Shown here: piece by piece, positions 9,159-17,063 of the stretch
How positions within the stretch are numbered: position 1 is the stretch's first letter
Layout of the letters: each line of letters starts with the position of its first letter
Assembly (NCBI RefSeq): GCF_012641275.1
Contig: NZ_JABAIA010000001.1
Location: 1,922,001 to 1,986,000, forward strand
Direction: 5' to 3'
Source: Chitinophaga varians
GTDB taxonomy: Bacteria; Bacteroidota; Bacteroidia; Chitinophagales; Chitinophagaceae
Length of the DNA: 64,000 bases
Translations under genes and position numbers: made by a program
The notes under the pieces: generated by a model
What the model was told of the DNA's origin: nothing
The model's database searches: none
What the model saw: only the letters and a program-made list of their open reading frames with translations

Positions 9159-9231
9159 AATCAACAATGTTGTATCCGCAAGTATACAAAAAATAGAAGC
9201 AAGTCCCTGCCAGCTGAAAAGTGATTAGTCC

Positions 9232-10236
9232 TTACGGTTGGCCGGCGCCTCCGGAGGAACCATACACCTGTCCGGTAGCGTAACTTGCGTCAGCAGCAGC
9301 CAGCTGAACATAAATAGAAGCCAGTTCCGCCGGTTGTCCCGGCCGGCCAAAAGGTGTTTTAGCGCCGAAATTTTTCAGGTTCTCCTGCGTAGAACCGCCA
9401 CTCACCTGCAAAGCCGTCCAGATAGGCCCGGGCGCCACGCCGTTTACCCTGATGCCTTTGGGTGCCAGCTGTTTAGCCAGTGATTTGATGTAATTGGTCG
9501 TGGCAGCTTTCGTTTGTGCGTAATCGTATAGTTCTGCGGAGGGGTCATAAGCCTGCTCCGACGTAGTACCGATGATAACAGCGCCTGGCTGCAGATGAGG
9601 CAAGGCTGCTTTAATAATCCAGAAAGGCGCGTAGATGTTCGTCTTCATCGTCCAGTCAAACTGTTCTGTGGAAATGTCGAGAATAGAAGTATGCGCCTGT
9701 TGCCTGCCTGCATTGTTCACCACGATGTCCAGTCCGCCTAATGCGCTGACAGCGTCCGCCACCAGCTTCCGGCAGAACTCCTCATTCCGCAGGTCACCGG
9801 GGAGTGCCACGGCCTTACGGCCTTCCGCCTTAATAAGTGCTATTACTTCCTTTGCGTCCGGCTCTTCTGTAGGGAAATAATTGATGGCCACGTCGGCACC
9901 CTCACGGGCATACGCAATGGCAGCTGCGCGGCCCATGCCGGAATCTCCGCCGGTAATCAATGCCTTGCGGCCTTTGAGGCGTCCGGAGCCTTTGTAGCTT
10001 TTTTCTCCGTGATCGGGGCGTGGGTCCATCTGGCCTGCCAGTCCGGGCCACGGCTGTGATTGCGCTTTAAAAGGAGGCCTGGGGTATTTGCTGATAGGGT
10101 CTTCTATACCAGCTATTGAAGACATCGATGCCAAACTGTTGCCCCTGGCTATCATATCGGGTACTGTCAACATTGCGAGGGAAGTTCCCACACCGGTAAG
10201 CATACGGCGACGGGTGATCTTGCTGTCTGATTCCAT
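9232..10236 (-). CDS. Tat-exported SDR-family oxidoreductase
   Basis: Short-chain dehydrogenase/reductase of 334 residues. The start ATG (MESDSKI) is preferred over a GTG eight codons upstream because it places a twin-arginine leader at the N-terminus: TRRRMLTGVGTSLAML. The catalytic part is complete: the nucleotide motif TGGDSGMGRAAA, NNAG, an active-site Ser in GTTSEQ and YAQTK, then APGPIWTAL after strand 6. This resembles the YghA/YhxC-type general stress SDRs, which share the PxPPF...PGL...DHGEKSYKGSG preamble seen here. It is predicted to reduce or oxidise an alcohol or aldehyde with NADP(H), but after Tat export, which is odd for a cofactor-dependent SDR. Neighbours give no pathway. 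Confidence 0.85.
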   Translation of the reverse strand: MESDSKITRRRMLTGVGTSLAMLTVPDMIARGNSLASMSSIAGIEDPISKYPRPPFKAQSQPWPGLAGQMDPRPDHGEKSYKGSGRLKGRKALITGGDSGMGRAAAIAYAREGADVAINYFPTEEPDAKEVIALIKAEGRKAVALPGDLRNEEFCRKLVADAVSALGGLDIVVNNAGRQQAHTSILDISTEQFDWTMKTNIYAPFWIIKAALPHLQPGAVIIGTTSEQAYDPSAELYDYAQTKAATTNYIKSLAKQLAPKGIRVNGVAPGPIWTALQVSGGSTQENLKNFGAKTPFGRPGQPAELASIYVQLAAADASYATGQVYGSSGGAGQP

Positions 10237-10344
10237 AACCTGCGTTTTAATGGTGAGCACGGCCGCCTAAGCAAGACAACCATGCATAGCGGGGCACATT
10301 TTCCATGCCAGAACAACATGGGAATCTCAGCAGTAATGGTATAA

Positions 10345-10379
10345 AAAAGAGAGAGCCGCTTTATAAAAGCGGCTCTCTG
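10345..10379 (-). terminator. Intrinsic terminator after membrane-anchored unknown
   Basis: A perfect 12-bp stem AGAGAGCCGCTT/AAGCGGCTCTCT with a 5-nt loop; on the minus strand it is followed by a run of T (TCTTTTTTAT). It sits 4 nt past the stop codon of the upstream gene. Confidence 0.85.
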
Positions 10380-10382
10380 AGA

Positions 10383-11093
10383 TTATTTACTGATAGGCTT
10401 TCCTTGTTCATCAAAGGTCTCTATCTTCGTTTGATTTTGTTTATCTACATAGATCTTAATCCTCACTTTTCCTTTCTGGTCACGGATAAACAGCCCCACT
10501 TCATCTTTCCAGGTGCGGCCTACAAAGAGCCTTTCAGTGCCAAACTTCCCTTCCGAGGCCAGCTGGTTCGTTGCCTCTTCATATATTTTTTCATTCTTCA
10601 GCGCTTTGAGGGAATCTATTACCCTGGTCAAACGGGCGCTGGTAAAGTCATCCGGGCGGTCCCATATTTTCAGGCCGTAGGAACGGGCTTTGTCTCCTTC
10701 GAGTTCCTGCATGTATTGCAGCTGCATAATCTGATCATTGCGGTATTGATCTACGGAATACACCATGCCGGCGCCATCTTTTTTGGTAGCGTCATATACC
10801 AGGCCGCCGCATTCGTCACCGGCGCTGTTGAAGAAAATGAGGCCTGCCGATCTTTCCCTGGCGGCTATCGGTTTACCTTCTACCAGACCAGGGTGCTGTC
10901 TTTCAGCGTTGGAGATGACCATCTTCAACGTACCGTCTTTCTCCACTACGTTGATTCTTTCCACATCTATTTCCTGAAAACGCTGTTTACCGAAGTCCGT
11001 ACGGAAAGCCATAAAAAAGAACGCTATCAGTACAGTGGTGAGAATAAGAGCATAGGCTTTTAAAAAACGGACTTCACGTTGTAATTTTTCCAT
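10383..11093 (-). CDS. Membrane-anchored protein of unknown function
   Basis: The 236-residue product has a short cytoplasmic start (MEKLQREVRFLKAY), one transmembrane helix at about residues 13-30 (ALILTTVLIAFFFMAF) and an otherwise soluble domain that should be periplasmic. That domain holds repeated short beta motifs: RINVVEKDGTLKMVISNAERQ near residue 46, GLIFFNSAGDECGGL near 84 and VGLFIRDQKGKVRIKIYVD near the end. These resemble units found in uncharacterised Bacteroidota proteins that often follow the pattern IxDxxGxxR. It is monocistronic with its own strong terminator. I do not recognise a function. Confidence 0.75.
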   Translation of the reverse strand: MEKLQREVRFLKAYALILTTVLIAFFFMAFRTDFGKQRFQEIDVERINVVEKDGTLKMVISNAERQHPGLVEGKPIAARERSAGLIFFNSAGDECGGLVYDATKKDGAGMVYSVDQYRNDQIMQLQYMQELEGDKARSYGLKIWDRPDDFTSARLTRVIDSLKALKNEKIYEEATNQLASEGKFGTERLFVGRTWKDEVGLFIRDQKGKVRIKIYVDKQNQTKIETFDEQGKPISK

Positions 11094-11232
11094 TTTATTG
11101 ATCGATTTTAAATGTGTGGTGACAATTGTTTATTTAGTAATCAGTAATGATAAAACAAATATCATTCATCACGCGTTTTTTTGCCCCGCAAATTTGTCAC
11201 ATCTCCCCCTGTTCCCTATCCCAAAACAAGCG

Positions 11233-11240
11233 TAGGTTTG
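11233..11240 (+). promoter_or_regulatory. -7 promoter element for the RibD-like gene
   Basis: TAGGTTTG matches TAnnTTTG; it ends 17 nt before the chosen ATG. Its position inside the longest reading frame argues that translation begins at the downstream ATG and not at the upstream one. Confidence 0.45.
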
Positions 11241-11257
11241 CTGAACATAAACATATC

Positions 11258-11848
11258 ATGAGAAAACTGATCTTACAAATGCAGCTGTCTGTGGACGGCT
11301 TCGCGGCGGCGGCCGACGGAAGCGGCAGCTGGATGGTTTGGAGTTACGGAGACAACTGGACCTGGGACCCTGCCCTGCAGGATTATCATACTGCACTGAT
11401 AGCATCCGCAGACGAGATATTGTTAAGCAGAAAGATGGCAGAAGAAGGTTTCATCGGCCACTGGGAAAAAATGGCGGGGCAGGTCAACAATCCACAGGCC
11501 GTATTTGCCGGACATATCCGGGATGCGGGGAAAGTTGTGTTTACGCATACGCTGGACCAATCTAACTGGCCAAATACAGTGCTGGCCAAAGGCGATCTTA
11601 CAGCAGAAGTGAAGGCGCTGAAAAAAAAGCAGGGGAAAAATATGATAGTATTTGGCGGTGTTTCCTTTGTATCCGCGCTGATTGCAGCGGGACTGATAGA
11701 CGAGTATCATCTCATCATCAATCCCGCAGCTATCGGCAGGGGAATGCCCGTTTTTGACAAGGTGCAGGGCGTATTGGGACTGTCGCTGGTCAACACCACT
11801 GCGTACCCGTCCGGTATAGTTGTGTTACAATACCGTTATGCAGGCTGA
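11258..11848 (+). CDS. DHFR/RibD C-terminal-like reductase, paralogue 1
   Basis: Dihydrofolate-reductase-fold protein of 196 residues related to the RibD reductase domain (YwjB/YyaP group). MRKLILQMQLSVDGF at the start, ADEILLSRKMAEE in the middle and IVFGGVSFVSALIAAGLIDEYHLIINPAAIGRG towards the end mark the NADPH-binding family. The substrate is unknown; such stand-alone members are rarely characterised. An in-frame ATG 37 codons upstream is rejected because a promoter element lies between and the family signature begins at MRKL. Its 3' end overlaps by 13 bp the end of a convergent gene of the same family, and an AraC-type regulator lies just beyond. Confidence 0.85.
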   Translation: MRKLILQMQLSVDGFAAAADGSGSWMVWSYGDNWTWDPALQDYHTALIASADEILLSRKMAEEGFIGHWEKMAGQVNNPQAVFAGHIRDAGKVVFTHTLDQSNWPNTVLAKGDLTAEVKALKKKQGKNMIVFGGVSFVSALIAAGLIDEYHLIINPAAIGRGMPVFDKVQGVLGLSLVNTTAYPSGIVVLQYRYAG

Positions 11849-12384
11849 TAACAGAGCAGCATCACGCCTTTATCCAGCTGACGGCTGCCGGTGAGCTGTA
11901 AACCGGTCTGCATGCCTTCGCCGAAGAAACGTTTGCCACTGCCCATCAGGACCGGATGTACGAGGAACTGGTATTCATCAATCAGGCCTGCTTTGGCCAG
12001 CGATTGGACCAGCGCCGCGCTGCCTTCTATCTGTATCTCTTTGCCCGGTTGTTGTTTCAGCCGGGCTATCTCCTGTTCAATATTATCCCGGATGATGGTG
12101 GAATGCTCCCAGGTGGCTTCTTTCAGGGTAGTGGACACCACATACTTCTGTACGCTGTTTAATTTGGCAGCGACGCCCATTTCATTATTTTTCAGGGAAG
12201 ACCAGTAAGGCGCCAGCATCTCATATGTTTTGCGGCCGAAAAGGATAGCATCTGCCGACAGAATGCCTTCGCGTATAATGTCCTGACGCGCCTGGCTGTC
12301 GTAAGGGTTAAACCACTGTCCCATGCTTTCAGCGTCAAAAATACCGTCCAGTGTCATCCAGGTAGAAACGATTAACTTTCTCAT
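11836..12384 (-). CDS. DHFR/RibD C-terminal-like reductase, paralogue 2
   Basis: Second member of the same family, 182 residues: MRKLIVSTWMTLDGIFD at the start, ADAILFGRKTYEMLAPYW in the middle and IQIEGSAALVQSLAKAGLIDEYQFLVHPVLMGSG near the end. It keeps the standard layout more closely than its convergent neighbour (GRKTYE is the usual form). The longest frame extends 43 codons further upstream into the AraC gene, but MRKL is the family start and is used here. It lies 67 bp downstream of the AraC-type regulator gene on the same strand, which may control it. Probably a cytoplasmic NADPH-dependent reductase; substrate unknown. Confidence 0.87.
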   Translation of the reverse strand: MRKLIVSTWMTLDGIFDAESMGQWFNPYDSQARQDIIREGILSADAILFGRKTYEMLAPYWSSLKNNEMGVAAKLNSVQKYVVSTTLKEATWEHSTIIRDNIEQEIARLKQQPGKEIQIEGSAALVQSLAKAGLIDEYQFLVHPVLMGSGKRFFGEGMQTGLQLTGSRQLDKGVMLLCYQPA

Positions 12385-12451
12385 ACGTTGTTTTTTTTGA
12401 TACAAAGTAACGACGGCAACAATCCAGTGTATAGAACAAACCCGACAATCT

Positions 12452-13225
12452 TCAGGCGGGGAAGTCCGTGGCCGCTTTCTGGTATTCCAGCGGCGTGAGA
12501 CCGGTAAAATCACGGAATGCCCTGATCAGGTGGCTCTGATCTGCATAACCGTGCTGAAAAGCCACGCCAGCCATGTCCGTAAAGCCATTACCGCCCAGCT
12601 GCCGCAACGCGGCATCAAACTGGCAAATACGGCCAAACGTTTTAGGCGACACGCCTACATGCATATCGAACATACGCTGCAAAGTACGCTCTGTCACATA
12701 CAACTCCTGCTGTACCTTCAGCATAGACAATGCTCCGCTATGTTGCTGTATCATCCTGGTGGCAAAAAGAACAGGTTGATGTATGTCCAGTTTACCGGGA
12801 GATATCAACCGTAAGAAATAATTATTCATCAAGGTCAATCGCTGCTCCAGCGACGGAGCGTTCAACAGCTGCTCCCGCACGCGCATGTCCCGTGCCGGTT
12901 CAGACAAACTGATATCCACACTCAGGTCTGTCAGTTCCCGGGCACTCCAGCCAAACAGGGCCTTCAGTGTATGTGGATACAGAAAATACGCGATCAGCGT
13001 CGTTGGTCCGGATACCGGTAAAAGAATAGGGCGGATATTCTGCCCATATAGTACAAGATGATCTACTTTGAGATGGCTGGCTGTCAGCTGGAAAACAACG
13101 CTGGGATATCCTTTTGCGATCAAAGGCAGGAAAGTGTCGAAAGCCAGGCGCTCACTCTCCAGTACCATGATATGGCTTACATAACCGGCCAATGCAGGAA
13201 GCGGTGTGATCAGTTGCGTTCTCAT
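12452..13225 (-). CDS. AraC-family transcriptional regulator
   Basis: A 257-residue regulator with an N-terminal sensing domain (about 1-140, DUF6597-like: PLPALAGYVSHIMVLE) and a C-terminal AraC DNA-binding domain with two helix-turn-helix units (about 155-250): LYVTERTLQRMFDMHVGVSPKTFGRICQF and ADQSHLIRAFRDFTGLTPLEYQ. Both are intact. Its gene precedes the RibD-like paralogue 2 on the same strand and is divergent from a ChaA-like antiporter gene, with 95 bp of very AT-rich DNA in between, so it could regulate either. The effector is unknown. Confidence 0.88.
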   Translation of the reverse strand: MRTQLITPLPALAGYVSHIMVLESERLAFDTFLPLIAKGYPSVVFQLTASHLKVDHLVLYGQNIRPILLPVSGPTTLIAYFLYPHTLKALFGWSARELTDLSVDISLSEPARDMRVREQLLNAPSLEQRLTLMNNYFLRLISPGKLDIHQPVLFATRMIQQHSGALSMLKVQQELYVTERTLQRMFDMHVGVSPKTFGRICQFDAALRQLGGNGFTDMAGVAFQHGYADQSHLIRAFRDFTGLTPLEYQKAATDFPA

Positions 13226-13320
13226 TTAACAACGTGTATGCTGTAAGTTAAACTTTATCTGTCAGCCACGGAATAGCATTTTTTTATGAACTAATTAAAT
13301 ATTTTTTTGTAATTACGTAT

Positions 13321-14418
13321 ATGCCATACACACACATTCTATACAAACGCTGGAATATCGCCTTACCTCTCTGGAGCCTCGTCAGTCCCCTGATAGGGCT
13401 TGTCATCCTGATGCTGGCCGGCAGCATACACAGTACGTTTTTCTCGCTGCTGATGGCCGTATCCCTGATCAGTATCGTATTGTCTGCCGTACATCATGCC
13501 GAAGTAGTGGCCCACAGAGTGGGAGAACCTTATGGCACACTTATTCTGGCGCTGGCCATCACGGTGATAGAAGTATCGCTGATAGTGTCCCTGATGCTGA
13601 GCGAAGGCGCCGAAGGCTCCACCCTGGCCAGGGACACCGTATTTGCCGCCATCATGATCCTGTTGACCGGTATCATTGGCCTCTGCCTGCTCCTCGGGGG
13701 CTATCGCTACAAAGAACAGGTGTTTATCAAACAAGGCACCAATGCGGCCCTTACTACCCTAACGGCCATCTCTATACTGACACTGGTATTGCCCAACTAT
13801 ACCACCACCACGCCAGGACCGGTATATTCCAACAGTCAGCTGCTGTTTGTGGCGATCATTTCCCTCGTATTGTATGGTGGTTTTGTCTCCGTACAAACCG
13901 GCCGCCACAGGGACTATTTCCTGCCGGAAGAAGAAGGGGATACACATTCCGCACCACCGAACAACCTGACGACCACCCTTAGTATGCTGTTTCTGCTGAT
14001 TGCATTGGTATTGGTCGTGATGCTGTCGAAAAAACTGTCGCCCACCATAGAATCGATGGTGATCAGCATGGGCGCGCCCAAAAGCCTCGTGGGTATTATC
14101 ATTGCGGCGGTCATCCTGTTGCCGGAGGGGCTGGCGGCCATACGCGCGGCGCGGCGCAACAGGCTGCAAACGAGCCTGAACCTGGCGCTGGGCTCGGCGC
14201 TGGCCAGTATAGGGCTTACCATCCCTGCAGTGGCCATCGTCACCGTCTTTGCAGGTTTCAGCGTTACGCTGGGCATAGACACCAAATCCACGTTATTGCT
14301 GATATTGTCCCTGTTCACCATCAGTATTTCCTTTAACGCCGGCCGTACCAACATCCTTCAGGGCATTGTGCTGCTGGTGATCCTGGCGACTTATCTGTTT
14401 ACGACGGTTGTACCATAA
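13321..14418 (+). CDS. ChaA-like cation:proton antiporter
   Basis: Polytopic inner-membrane protein of 365 residues with about 11 hydrophobic segments. It carries the two inverted acidic motifs of the CaCA/ChaA family: HHAEVVAHRVGEPYG at about residues 58-72 and PEGLAAIRAARRNR at about 268, plus ITVIEVSLI (Glu 84) in a membrane helix. A hydrophilic loop between the halves (RHRDYFLPEEEGDTH) separates the repeats. The family exchanges Ca2+ or Na+/K+ for protons. Length and motif order match E. coli ChaA. The gene is divergent from the AraC regulator. The downstream 244 bp hold no gene. Confidence 0.88.
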   Translation: MPYTHILYKRWNIALPLWSLVSPLIGLVILMLAGSIHSTFFSLLMAVSLISIVLSAVHHAEVVAHRVGEPYGTLILALAITVIEVSLIVSLMLSEGAEGSTLARDTVFAAIMILLTGIIGLCLLLGGYRYKEQVFIKQGTNAALTTLTAISILTLVLPNYTTTTPGPVYSNSQLLFVAIISLVLYGGFVSVQTGRHRDYFLPEEEGDTHSAPPNNLTTTLSMLFLLIALVLVVMLSKKLSPTIESMVISMGAPKSLVGIIIAAVILLPEGLAAIRAARRNRLQTSLNLALGSALASIGLTIPAVAIVTVFAGFSVTLGIDTKSTLLLILSLFTISISFNAGRTNILQGIVLLVILATYLFTTVVP

Positions 14419-14610
14419 AAAAATATATACCTGTCGACAGTATTAAGATTTTCCCGATTGCGTACTTTTTTTTCCCAATTCAATAAATACCTGGCAGAAG
14501 CCGGGCTTATCTTCATATTCTGGGGATACACCACATCCCCTTGCTTACAACGAGCAATAAATTTTCGTACGAGAAGGCCGGCCATTTCTGGCTGGCCATT
14601 TATGATAGCC

Positions 14611-14618
14611 TATATTTG
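14611..14618 (+). promoter_or_regulatory. -7 promoter element for the hydrolase operon
   Basis: TATATTTG, an exact TAnnTTTG match, 44 nt before the hydrolase ATG. A GGCCGGCC/GGCTGGCC stem lies just upstream (about 14576-14599) without a T run, so it is not called as a terminator. Confidence 0.45.
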
Positions 14619-14662
14619 GATTATATTGTCAGGTAAAAGCAGCCGCTAACTTATCCTGTCCC

Positions 14663-15730
14663 ATGCTTCGCCATTTCCCATACATCCTGATTTATTGCCT
14701 GATACAGGTTTCAGGTTTTTCACTGTATGCTCAGTTGCAGCTGCCGGACGTTTACGGTTACCGTCACCTGCAAACCACCTTCAGGGGCGATACGGTAGAC
14801 ATCCTGATCAAATCCAAAAAAGGAGAGGAACAGGTCAGAAAACCGCTTTTCCTTTTTTGCCAGGGCAGCCTGCCACAGCCGTTGCTGGTCCGGTACGAAC
14901 AAAACGGCCAGACAGCTGTCATTCCGGCATTTGTATTTAATCCCGACAGCCTCGCCCAATATTATCACCTGGCTATTATTGGCAAAGCGTATGTCCCGCT
15001 GGTGGCCGATGAGCGCAACCTCGGCCCCGATATGGCCTATAAAGACAGTACCGGCCTGTTCCCCCGGAAATACCTGGAGCGGTACTATCTTGACTACTAC
15101 GTGGACCGCAACCTCGCTGTGATAAAATTTCTGCAAAAACAACCCTGGATTGCCCGCAGCCCGCTGGTGGTGGCCGGACATTCCGAAGGGAGTACCATCA
15201 GCGCCAAAATGGCCATGCGCAGTAAATCAATCACCCATCTGATATATTCCGGCGGAAACCCGCAGGGCCGCATGCTCACCCTGATAGAACGGGAACGGGC
15301 ACACGAAAAAGACAGCACCAGCGGCACCGGCGCCCTCTTCTCCCGGTGGGAAAAAATAACAGCAAACCCGCAGAACATGGATTTCTCCGCGGGAGACACC
15401 TACAAAGTGACCCACGACTTCTCCGATCCGCCGGCAGCATATCTCAGTCGACTCAAAATCCCCGTGCTCATCACCTTCGGCACCCGCGATGCAGGCGTCC
15501 CTTACCTGGACATGTTCCGCATAGACATGGTCCGCCGACATAAACAAAATTTTAACTATCGCGAATACATCGGTACAGAACATAATTATTTCCCGCTAAA
15601 ACCCAACGGAGAGCCCGACTACGATGTATTCAACTGGGACAAGGTAGCGGAAGACTGGCGTCAGTGGCTGCTCACCCAGCGACCTCTGCCAACGTTAAAC
15701 TTACCCCCTTCCAGACCGTCAAACAAGTGA
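14663..15730 (+). CDS. Exported alpha/beta hydrolase
   Basis: A 355-residue protein with a signal peptide (cleavage likely after SGFSLYAQ, about residue 24) and an alpha/beta hydrolase fold. The nucleophile elbow GHSEG lies near residue 174; the acid is probably in FGTRDAGVPY and the His in TEHNYFP, giving a complete Ser-Asp-His triad in the right order. It should act in the periplasm or outside the cell as an esterase or peptidase-like hydrolase; the substrate cannot be deduced. The YXWGXW-repeat gene follows after 16 bp and is probably co-transcribed. Confidence 0.82.
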   Translation: MLRHFPYILIYCLIQVSGFSLYAQLQLPDVYGYRHLQTTFRGDTVDILIKSKKGEEQVRKPLFLFCQGSLPQPLLVRYEQNGQTAVIPAFVFNPDSLAQYYHLAIIGKAYVPLVADERNLGPDMAYKDSTGLFPRKYLERYYLDYYVDRNLAVIKFLQKQPWIARSPLVVAGHSEGSTISAKMAMRSKSITHLIYSGGNPQGRMLTLIERERAHEKDSTSGTGALFSRWEKITANPQNMDFSAGDTYKVTHDFSDPPAAYLSRLKIPVLITFGTRDAGVPYLDMFRIDMVRRHKQNFNYREYIGTEHNYFPLKPNGEPDYDVFNWDKVAEDWRQWLLTQRPLPTLNLPPSRPSNK

Positions 15731-15746
15731 ACCTAACCATAAGGTC

Positions 15747-16730
15747 ATGAAAAAGTTTGTCGTGATAATAATATGCACTTTGCTGGCTGTTGCTGCCACA
15801 CCACGGGCATATGCACAAGTCAGCATTGGCGTTTCTGTAGGCATCGCGCCGCCTGCGATACCGGTCTATACACAGCCTCCCTGCCCCGGCGACGGTTACA
15901 TGTGGGTCCCCGGATACTGGGCATACAGTACCCACTACTATTGGGTACCGGGCATATGGGTGAGAGCGCCCTATATAGGCGCCCTGTGGACTCCCGGCTA
16001 CTGGGGCTTTATTGGCGGCGTATATCGCTGGCATGCCGGTTACTGGGGCCCGCACATCGGGTACTATGGCGGCATTAACTATGGCTGCGGGTATTTCGGC
16101 ACAGGGTTCTCCGGCGGTATGTGGCGGGGCAACTCCTTCCATTACAATACAGCTATCACCAGAGTGAATACTACTGTGGTGCACAACACCTACATCAACA
16201 GAAGCGTGGTCAATAACAACATCAATAATAACCGTACCAGTTATACCCGGAATGTGGTAAACGACAACCGCGAAAACTTCACCCGGAATAATAACAATAC
16301 AACGATTAACAATAACCGGGAGAACTTCACCCGGAATAATAACAACACAACGATCAACAATAACCGGGAGAACTTCACCCGGAATAATAACAACACAACG
16401 ATCAACAATAACCGGGAGAACTTCACGCGGAATAATAACACTACGGTAAACAACAACCGTGACAACTTCGCCAGAAACAATAATATGAACGCCTCCCGCA
16501 GCAGCTGGAATGGCAACCACCAGGCAGGTATGAACAGGCCGATGGCCATGAGCAGAGCGTCCCGTCCGCAAGGCAACTTTATGCGTCAGCCATCAGGAGG
16601 CGGTAGCTTCCGCGGCGGCGGCGGTGGCCACTTTGGTGGTGGCGGCGGCGGACATTTTGGTGGTGGTGGAGGCGGACATTTTGGTGGTGGTGGAGGCCAC
16701 TTCGGTGGCGGAGGTCACGGCCGGCACTAG
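15747..16730 (+). CDS. YXWGXW/Asn-rich/Gly-rich repeat exported protein
   Basis: A 327-residue low-complexity exported protein with a clear signal peptide (MKKFVVIIICTLL...AYAQ, 24 residues). Residues about 35-115 carry aromatic WVPGYW/WTPGYWG units typical of YXWGXW proteins. Then come about 4-5 copies of a 16-residue Asn-rich unit (NNNRENFTRNNNNTTI), and the tail is Gly/His-rich (GGGGGHFGGGG units). Such proteins are found in the envelope of many Gram-negatives and their role is not known; the Asn-rich part could be a flexible spacer. A 299-codon open frame on the other strand is only a by-product of the repeats. A strong terminator follows 45 bp later. Confidence 0.85.
   Translation: MKKFVVIIICTLLAVAATPRAYAQVSIGVSVGIAPPAIPVYTQPPCPGDGYMWVPGYWAYSTHYYWVPGIWVRAPYIGALWTPGYWGFIGGVYRWHAGYWGPHIGYYGGINYGCGYFGTGFSGGMWRGNSFHYNTAITRVNTTVVHNTYINRSVVNNNINNNRTSYTRNVVNDNRENFTRNNNNTTINNNRENFTRNNNNTTINNNRENFTRNNNNTTINNNRENFTRNNNTTVNNNRDNFARNNNMNASRSSWNGNHQAGMNRPMAMSRASRPQGNFMRQPSGGGSFRGGGGGHFGGGGGGHFGGGGGGHFGGGGGHFGGGGHGRH
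16263..16451 (+). repeat. 48-bp coding tandem repeat
   Basis: Four head-to-tail units at 16263-16310, 16311-16358, 16359-16406 and 16407-16451 (the last 45 bp). Units 2 and 3 are identical at the nucleotide level, pointing to recent duplication or gene conversion; unit 1 differs at a few positions. A fifth, more diverged unit follows. All keep the reading frame. Confidence 0.9.
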
Positions 16731-16770
16731 CACTGCTATCGGCAAGCATCAAACAATAATTACAAGCAAA

Positions 16771-16806
16771 AAAAGGGGCTGACCAGTTGGTCAGCCCTGC
16801 TTTTCT
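16771..16806. terminator. Bidirectional terminator between convergent genes
   Basis: Perfect 10-bp stem GGGCTGACCA/TGGTCAGCCC with a 2-nt tip (16776-16797), A-rich on the left and TTTTCTGTTTT on the right, so it can work in both directions between the plus-strand repeat protein and the minus-strand small membrane protein. The end of the latter's coding sequence runs into the stem. Confidence 0.8.
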
Positions 16807-17036
16807 GTTTTAACCTGTTCACAACCCCGCCATCCTCCATGCCAGTCGTGGTGGAAGGCAGCCCGCATCAACAGGATATTTACACCGATAAAGAGTATAA
16901 TAACAAGTATCGCAGCCACTTTGGAGATACGCGCCAGCGCAGGTCTTTTTGAAAAACCACCAAAGATGTAACCAATAATAAATACCATACTCGCTGCAAA
17001 CAGTACCCTGAAAAGGATAAGAAAAGGAAATAACAT
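16791..17036 (-). CDS. Small membrane protein
   Basis: An 81-residue protein with two predicted membrane helices (about 4-26, FLILFRVLFAASMVFIIGYIFG, and 40-60, VAAILVIILFIGVNILL) and a basic, His/Trp-containing tail (HHDWHGGWRGCEQ). It is the third gene after the TonB receptor and TPR-like genes, 27 bp downstream of the latter. Its last codons and stop lie inside the terminator hairpin. An overlapping 82-codon frame on the same strand is Cys/Trp-rich and far less plausible. Function unknown. Confidence 0.65.
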   Translation of the reverse strand: MLFPFLILFRVLFAASMVFIIGYIFGGFSKRPALARISKVAAILVIILFIGVNILLMRAAFHHDWHGGWRGCEQVKTEKQG

Positions 17037-17063
17037 AACATGATTTTTTAAACGCTTGAATAA

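Noticed and set aside
14458..14649. 63-codon plus-strand frame between the antiporter and hydrolase genes
   Set aside because: It contains the -7 element of the hydrolase operon, has no family resemblance and an unlikely composition.
15672..16571. 299-codon minus-strand frame across the YXWGXW-repeat gene
   Set aside because: The repeated VVIIPGEVLPVIVDRC pattern is just the reverse reading of the Asn-rich tandem repeat; the plus-strand frame has a proper signal peptide.
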